64,000 nucleotides of DNA. Source: Macquaria australasica. Taxonomy: Eukaryota; Chordata; Actinopteri; Centrarchiformes; Percichthyidae. Below, piece after piece: positions 58,291-64,000 of the stretch; position 1 is the first letter of the stretch; every line of letters begins with the position of its first letter. The stretch spans positions 480,423 to 544,422 of the forward strand of contig SEMN01000343.1 of NCBI GenBank assembly GCA_005408345.1, given 5' to 3'. Below the pieces are notes generated by a model. That model did no database searches. It was not told the origin of the DNA and saw only the letters and a program-made list of their open reading frames with translations. The position numbers and the translations under genes were made by a program.

Positions 58291-58561
58291 TGCCTACATC
58301 ACTTAAAGTGTACCTTCTCCCCAGAACATGAGCCCTTTCTCTTCTGTATGCTCCATAATGTTTTCTCCAGCACCACACTCAGGACAAACGGGAAAATGAA
58401 TAAAAGAAGGAAAAGCAATTGTTCGTTCCATTTCACACTGTCATTGTGGTGTGTGATGAACACTGCAGCTTATACGGTGGCTTTAGACTTGGTGAAGGAC
58501 TGTCCAATAGAAGGATACCCTCATTACACTCTGGGTCTGATGAGTCCTCCTCAACGGACCT

Positions 58562-59089
58562 GTGCTGTGTCTCAATTTGGATACTTCCGTTAGTTCACTT
58601 ACATGCAGTACACTGTGTACATTATGTACTGACTTGTGTAGTGCGTTAATTTTGACAGGGTAGTGTTGTCTCAAATCGAACATGGCTGTTGTGCACTTAC
58701 CAGAAATGATGATAGCAACATTTGACTGCTTCTTCTTCTTCTTTTTAATAGCAAATTGCAGGCAGGTGGAACACCAAAATATCTGCCGGCTCATTTGCTC
58801 ACTTGACTTCCATTCAGTTTGATTAAAAATGAATGAAAATTAATGTTCTTTTACTTTTAGCTGTAACAATCACAACCGCGGCCGCCATTTTCATACGTTT
58901 ATGGTCCCTCCCCTTCCGCTATGTAGCCAAGATGGCGACCATCGAGGGTGAGAAGTGTGCAGTGTTCCACACTCAACTTTCTGACCGTTATGAGTACACC
59001 ATCCGGGTACTCATAGTACACTGCATTTTGCCATACTTGTCAGTGTGAATGCAAGTGTAAGTATGGAAGTACGTGAATTGAGACAGCAC
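58562..59089. mobile_element. Non-autonomous element with TCTCAATT termini
   Basis: GTGCTGTGTCTCAATTTGGA at 58562 is mirrored by TGAATTGAGACAGCAC ending at 59089, with imperfect 27-bp ends including GTACTTCC. Length 528 bp. The interior at 58875-58945 is CpG-rich, with a GCGGCCGC site and GCCGCCATTTT and CAAGATGGCGACC words. No transposase. Confidence 0.65.
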
Positions 59090-59781
59090 TGGAATTGAAG
59101 CTGTTCTCAGCCCTCTATCATGACTAAATTGGACCATGTTGTTCACTTCAGCACTTTGCTCACATGTCAGGGTACTTCATGCTCCTTCTCATAGACAACC
59201 TGTATGCCTCTTTGTCTCCAGTTTCTTCTCAGCATGTGGTGGACGACTTCAACTTCAACTCATCTTTCCTTCCTGTGTGTATGTTTAGGTAGTTTTTTGT
59301 GTGTGTGTGAATGAGAAAGTTCTAAATCCCTCAAAAATGATTTGGATATAAGTTAGATAGTTCAATGCGATTCACTTTTGTGCTTCATTTGACATCAAAC
59401 ACATCTCAGTGACAACTGGAAGTCTCTATTTTCCATATTAAATGTAGATTGTTTGAGATGCATCACTCCCTCCCTGCTGTGAGTAGCCTGAAGAGGGTGT
59501 GATGTAACTGCACTCTGGTTTGGGAAATGTAAAGAGTGGGAAAAAAAGTGAAATATCATACTCATACTCTTACTTCTTCACTGCACTCATGTTGCAGTGT
59601 TATCACAGTGCATGTTAGCAAAAACACAATAACACAGCTCAGTATGTTCTCAAGGTGTTATTATGAATGGGAATGAGAAGCTACTACACTGTATCTCCAA
59701 AACTGAACACTTCTTCCAGTTAGTTGGTTCAGCTTCTTCAGCCACACACATTGCTAACAGGTGGGTAAAATGGAACATAAA
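59090..59781. other. No gene seen
   Basis: Non-coding; no bounded repeat recognised. Confidence 0.5.
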
Positions 59782-60435
59782 GGACCTGTTTACACCTGGT
59801 ATTAACATGCATCTTGGGTGACCCAATCGCAAGTGGACAGCTCCAAGTACGTCAATTCACACCTGGCATTAGAATGCGTCTCCACATGCGTCTCGAGTGA
59901 CCACTTGTGATAGGATCTCACTCCCCTGCTATATGTGCAAATAAACACGTGCATCATTTCTCTTTGCAAAGACCAAATGCACTGTATTTGATGAATTTAC
60001 TGTTTATCAGACCACAAATGAGACAAAAATTAGGTTGGAAAAACGATAGACGCCGCCGGAGCAGAGGGTTTCTGGGGGCTGGGCCTCACTGAAACACAAA
60101 AAGTTGAGGCAGAGCAGCTAGAGGACATCAGACAGCGTGTTTCGTGTGTACTCTATCCACGAGAATCCATTTTGCCTGTTGTTGTTTCGCACTTTAATAT
60201 GACACCAATGGCGTGCAAATGAGTACATCCTTCCACTTACGCAGAGGACGTCAGTTGAGTAGGCGACACATTCGCATACACACTGCTAAAAGAATGTGGC
60301 CATATGCGGCCTAGACCACTGGTCTGAGCGATCAGACCTCAATGCGTCTTGGGTGCATTCACACCTGTTCTTAGAGCTGTCCACTTGTGAGAGAATTATC
60401 GAAGATGCATGTTAATGCATGGTGTAAACAGTGCC
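59782..60435. mobile_element. Non-autonomous element with 34-bp terminal inverted repeats
   Basis: GGACCTGTTTACACCTGGTA and TTAACATGCATCTT (59782-59815) are mirrored by AAGATGCATGTTAATGCATG and GTGTAAACAGTGCC ending at 60435, with six mismatches. A second, inner pair (GCGTCTCGAGTGACC / GGTCTGAGCGATCAGACC) follows. Length 654 bp; only a short Arg-rich frame inside. A truncated relative is at 44943. Confidence 0.7.
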
Positions 60436-60739
60436 ATAGCCTAGGTATGCATTCTCTATTGACAAACGTTTGCAGTAGAATGGGCCGCACTGAAGAGCTC
60501 AATGAGTTTCAATGAAGCATTGTCATAGGACGCCCTTTTTCCAGGAAGGCAACTTGCAGAACGGGACTGCCAAGTGCTGAAGTTCATACATAAAAAACAT
60601 TTGTCTAGTTCTAAACTGCCTGGGTTTCCATGGCCAAGAAGCAGCACACATCTAAGATCAACATGTGCAATGCCAGACTCTTGCTTAAGTGGTGTAAAGC
60701 ACACCAACACTGGACTCTAGAGGGGTGAAACCACCTCCA
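60436..60739. other. No gene seen
   Basis: Short non-coding spacer between the inverted-repeat element and the first LINE tail. Confidence 0.5.
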
Positions 60740-61381
60740 TAGAATAGAATAGAATAGAATAGAATAGAATGTCTTTATTGTCAGTACAACGAAATTAAAA
60801 TGCCAATCTTTAAGGTGCTAAACAATAATAAATAAGTAAAAACAATACTAAATAAGCAATAAATAAATAAAACACATACCACACACAAAACATTAACATC
60901 CTGCAGGTATTGCACAATCCCGTAATATTGCACCATGAATTATTTTACAAAAAAATGTTCAAATTTTGTTTAGTATATTTATGGCTCTGGCATAAAAACT
61001 GTTCTTCAGCCTGTTAGTCTGTGCTTTCAATGACCTAAAGCGTCTGCCTGAGGGCAGCAGTTCAAAGATCAGATGTCCTGGGTGAGATGGGTCCATGAGA
61101 ATATCTTGTGCTTTCCTGAGTCAACGGGAACTATACAGATCTTCCAGGGAAGGGAGAGGGCAGCTGATAATCTTTTGGGCTGTGGTGCTGGAGCGCTTTC
61201 TTGTCTGCAGCTGTGCAGCTGGAGAACCACACACAGATGCAGTAAGTCAAAATGCTCTCTATGGAGCAACGATAAAAGGACACCAGCAGATTTTGTGTGA
61301 GGTGGTTTTTCCTGAGTACTCTCAGGAAATGCAGTCTCTGCTGTACCTTCTTGATGATGGCAATGGTGTTGATGCTCCAGG
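60740..61381 (-). mobile_element. 5-prime truncated LINE A (L2/CR1-like), nested host of LINE B
   Basis: The minus strand runs from coding sequence at 61381 to a stop at 60959-60961, a 3-prime UTR ending GTACTGACAATAAAGACATT and a (ATTCT)n tail at 60770-60740. The remnant of the reverse transcriptase C-terminus includes LTWSINTIAIIKKVQQRLHF, YRCSIESILTYCICVWF, then after a frameshift LPSLEDLYSSR, a stop, and DPSHPGHLIFELLPSGRRFR. It begins abruptly at the tail of LINE B, so LINE B either inserted here or abuts the truncation point. Confidence 0.75.
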
Positions 61382-64000
61382 TTAAGATAAGATAAGATAA
61401 GATAAGATAAGCCTTTATTGTCCCACAGCGGGGAAATTTTAGCGTTGCAGCAGCCAGCAAAAGTGTCATATATAGAAATACAATAAAAATAAATAGAAAA
61501 ATAGTCCTATACACAGTATAGACAGAAATAAATAATAGAGTGACTGAGTGCAGTTGTAAGTATGAACAAATAGATAAGATAAAAAATATTGCACATATAT
61601 AATATACATGTACATGAAAATATTTCACAGCAACAGATGAAGTAGATAACATACAATATATGCATGAAGATAATGCACAGCAGCAGATGAAGTAAAGTAG
61701 TGAATAGTCTGCACACTGACAGTCAAGTGTAGATTACCGGGAGTTGTACTGATTATAGAGTCTGACAGCAGCAGGCAGGAAGGACCTACGGTACCTCTCC
61801 TTCAGACACCGCGGGTGGAGCAGCCGGTCGCTGAAGGAGCTGCCCAGTGCTGAAAGAGTGACATGTAGGGGGTGGGAAGTGTTCTCCAGTAGTGATGATA
61901 GCTTGGCCACCATTCTCCTGCCTCCCACCACCTCCACTGAGTCCAGAGGGCATCCAAGGACAGAGCTGGCCTTCTTAATCAGTCTGTCCAGTCTCTTCCT
62001 ATCCCTGGAAGAGATGCCACTGGCCCAACAGGTCACCCCATACAAGACAGCTGATGCCACCACAGAGTCACAGAAAGTCCTCAGGAGCGCACCCTGCACT
62101 CCAAAAGATCTTAGTCTCCTGAGCAAAAAGAGACGACTCTGGCCCTTTTTAAACAGAGCGTCCGTATTGTCTGACCAGTCCAGTTTGCTGTTCAAGTGAA
62201 CACCCAGATACTTGTACGATCTCACAATCTCAATGTCCGCTCCCTGGATGTTCACTGGTGTAGGTGGAGGGAGTTTGCGCCTGCCGAAGTCCACCACCAG
62301 CTCTTTGGTTTTACTCGCGTTGATCTGGAGGCGGTTCTGCTGACACCAACCCAAAAAGCCCTGGGTCAGTTCTCTGTACTCCCCATCATCCCCGTTGGTG
62401 ATGAGGCCGACGATGGCAGAGTCGTCGTCAGAGAACTTCTGCAGGTGACAGTTCGAAGTGTTATGGGTGAAGTCCGCTGTGTAGAAGGTGAACAGGAAAG
62501 GCGCCAGAACGGTTTCCTGTGGAGCCCCTGTGCTGCAGAGAAGTGTGTCAGACACACAGTCCTGTAACCTCACATACTGTGGTCGGTTTGTGAGATAGTC
62601 CAGGATCCATGCTGCCAGGTGATGGTCCACCCCAGCGTGCTCCAACTTGTCCCCAGAATCCTGGGCTGGATGGTGTTAAAAGCACTGGAGAAATCAAAAA
62701 ACATGATCCTCAGTGTTTCCAGCCTTTTCTAGGTGAGAGAGGGATGTGTGAAGTAGGTAAATGACAGCGTCATCCACCCCAATGCGGGGTTGGTAGGCAA
62801 ACTGCAGAGGGTCCATACATGGGCTCACCAGCGGACGCAGGTGAACAAGGACCAGTTTCTCCAGGGTCTTAATCAGGTGAGAGGTCAATGCCACTGGCCT
62901 ATAGCCATTGAGGTCCTTGGGGTGTGGGGTCTTCGGCACAGGAACCAGACACGATGTTTTCCACAGTTTTGGCAACCTCCCCAGCTTCAGACTCAGGTTG
63001 AACAGGTGCTCAACAATCCCACACAGCTGGTCCGCACAGGACTTCAGAAGTCTGGAGCTGATGCCGTCTGGGCCCGCCGCCTTCCCCACCCTTATCTTCC
63101 ACAGTTCGTTTCTCACCTGGGATGTTGTGAGGAACAGCCCGGTTGAGCTTGTAGGGGCATGAGGGCTGAATGGGGGGTGTTTGCGGGTGTGAAATGGGGA
63201 GATGGGCCCAGCCCAGGCTGTGGTGTGGGTGTATTAAGTGGCTGTAAGCTGAGGGCTGTGGGGAGTGATAAGTGGTGAGATGAGGGAGGGGAGGGCTGTA
63301 GGCAGGGAGGGTAGATGGTAATGATGGTTGCAGAGGAGACGGGGCAGGGGGAGGGGTAGATGCCTGATCGAATCTGTTGAAGAATACGTTCAGGTCATCT
63401 GCCCACTTCTGATCCCCCGCAGGCCGGGGCTTGGAGTCCATATGGCCCGAGATGGTTTTAAGGCCCTTCCAAACTCCTCTGGTGTTATTTTTCTGCAGTT
63501 GACTCTCCAACTGTCTCCTGTAGCTGTTTTTCCCCTCCCTGATCCTCCTCCTTAGCTCTCGCTGGACACTCTTTAACTCCTCCTTGTTACCCGATACAAA
63601 AGCTCTCTTCTTTTCCTTGAGGAGAGCCTTAATATCAGGAGTAATCCAGGGTTTATTGTTGGTGAAACAACGTACAGTCCTAGTGGGGATGGTGTTTTCC
63701 ACACAGAAGTTTATGTAATCTGTCAGACAGTCTGTGAGGTTGTCAATATCCTCCCCATGAGCGTCACTAAAAATGTCCCATACAGTAGTGTCAAAACAGT
63801 CCTTTAAAGCATCCTCTGCTCCGTTAGACCGCTTCTTCACTGTGCGTGGGACAGCAGGCAGCCTGCGCACAAGAGGTCTGTAGACAGGCCTGAGATGCAC
63901 AAGGTTGTGATCAGATCTGCCCGGGGGGGGGGAGACTCAATGAGATGTATGCATCCTTGGTGTTGGCATAACATAAGTCCAGTATTCTGTTGTCTCTGGT
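61382..64000 (-). mobile_element. LINE B (L2-like), 3-prime 2.6 kb, cut by the window edge
   Basis: The element covers the end of the APE endonuclease, the whole reverse transcriptase, about 350 bp of 3-prime UTR (61383-61733), the end GGGACAATAAAGGC and a (TTATC)n tail at 61410-61384. The short pentanucleotide tail in place of poly-A is usual for L2-like elements. The 5-prime end lies beyond 64000. Confidence 0.85.
61734..64000 (-). pseudogene. LINE B ORF2: endonuclease end and reverse transcriptase, frameshifted
   Basis: From 64000 the frame reads RILDLCYANTKDAY and GRSDHNLVHLRP (APE endonuclease end with its SDH), then a Lys/Arg-rich linker and a Pro/Ser/His-rich spacer. RT blocks follow: GKAAGPDGIS (about 63080), NGYRPVALTSHLIKTLEKL, motif A FDFSSAFNTI (62690), motif B region GAPQETVLAPF, motif C FSDDDSAIVG (62425), then SYKYLGVHLNSKLDW and a C-terminal part ending at 61734. 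Frame breaks lie near 63145, 62722 and 62650, so no protein is made. The usual PQG of motif B is PQE here, and motif C shows three Asp where I expect two. The product would nick target DNA and copy the element's RNA in place. Confidence 0.8.

Noticed and set aside
61858..63555. Plus-strand open frames over the LINE
   Set aside because: Antisense shadows of the minus-strand LINE ORF.
1..64000. CRISPR arrays, bacterial operons, tRNA or rRNA genes
   Set aside because: Intron-bearing genes, microsatellites and vertebrate-type repeats show nuclear fish DNA; no regular short direct-repeat/spacer pattern and no complete tRNA or rRNA was seen.

Overview
The window reads as repeat-rich, mostly non-coding DNA from a teleost fish, probably a percomorph; this rests on recognised repeat styles, not on a database match. 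Pointers are several teleost-type dispersed repeats in multiple copies, an L2-like LINE with an APE endonuclease end and pentanucleotide tails, a Penelope-like remnant, hAT/Tc1-type small elements, long (CA)n tracts, and introns with GT-AG borders. I found no exon that I can assign to a conserved host gene, so this is gene-poor intergenic or deep intronic sequence.

Layout. 1-10 kb: AT-rich sequence with a 1.2 kb foldback, a Tc1-like terminal hairpin, a TTAA-flanked small element, a SINE with a perfect 13-bp target duplication and a tandem duplication at 7.3-7.95 kb. 10.3-13.5 kb: a decayed two-ORF DNA transposon whose second ORF resembles the Tnp2/CACTA transposase core and whose right end carries CACT-type subterminal repeats. 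14.8-18.75 kb: a GC-rich locus with short C-rich repeats, a higher-order array (alternating 204 and 216 bp units) and, on the minus strand, a five-coding-exon gene for a zinc-finger tyrosine recombinase with Arg, Lys, Arg, His and Tyr catalytic residues all present. 20.2-21.1 kb: a Penelope-like remnant with a GIY-YIG endonuclease. 21-60 kb: many small non-autonomous elements, microsatellites, minisatellites and stretches with no recognisable content. 60.7-64 kb: two minus-strand LINEs, one apparently inserted in the other; the larger runs off the window edge.

The only locus that could still make a functional multi-domain protein is the recombinase gene. Its exon phases and splice sites agree throughout, but the first coding exon needs one reading-frame change. 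It is best seen as a Crypton-like mobile or domesticated recombinase; the adjacent tandem array is the most interesting unexplained structure. The other coding remnants (CACTA-like, Penelope-like, LINE) are broken by stops and frameshifts.
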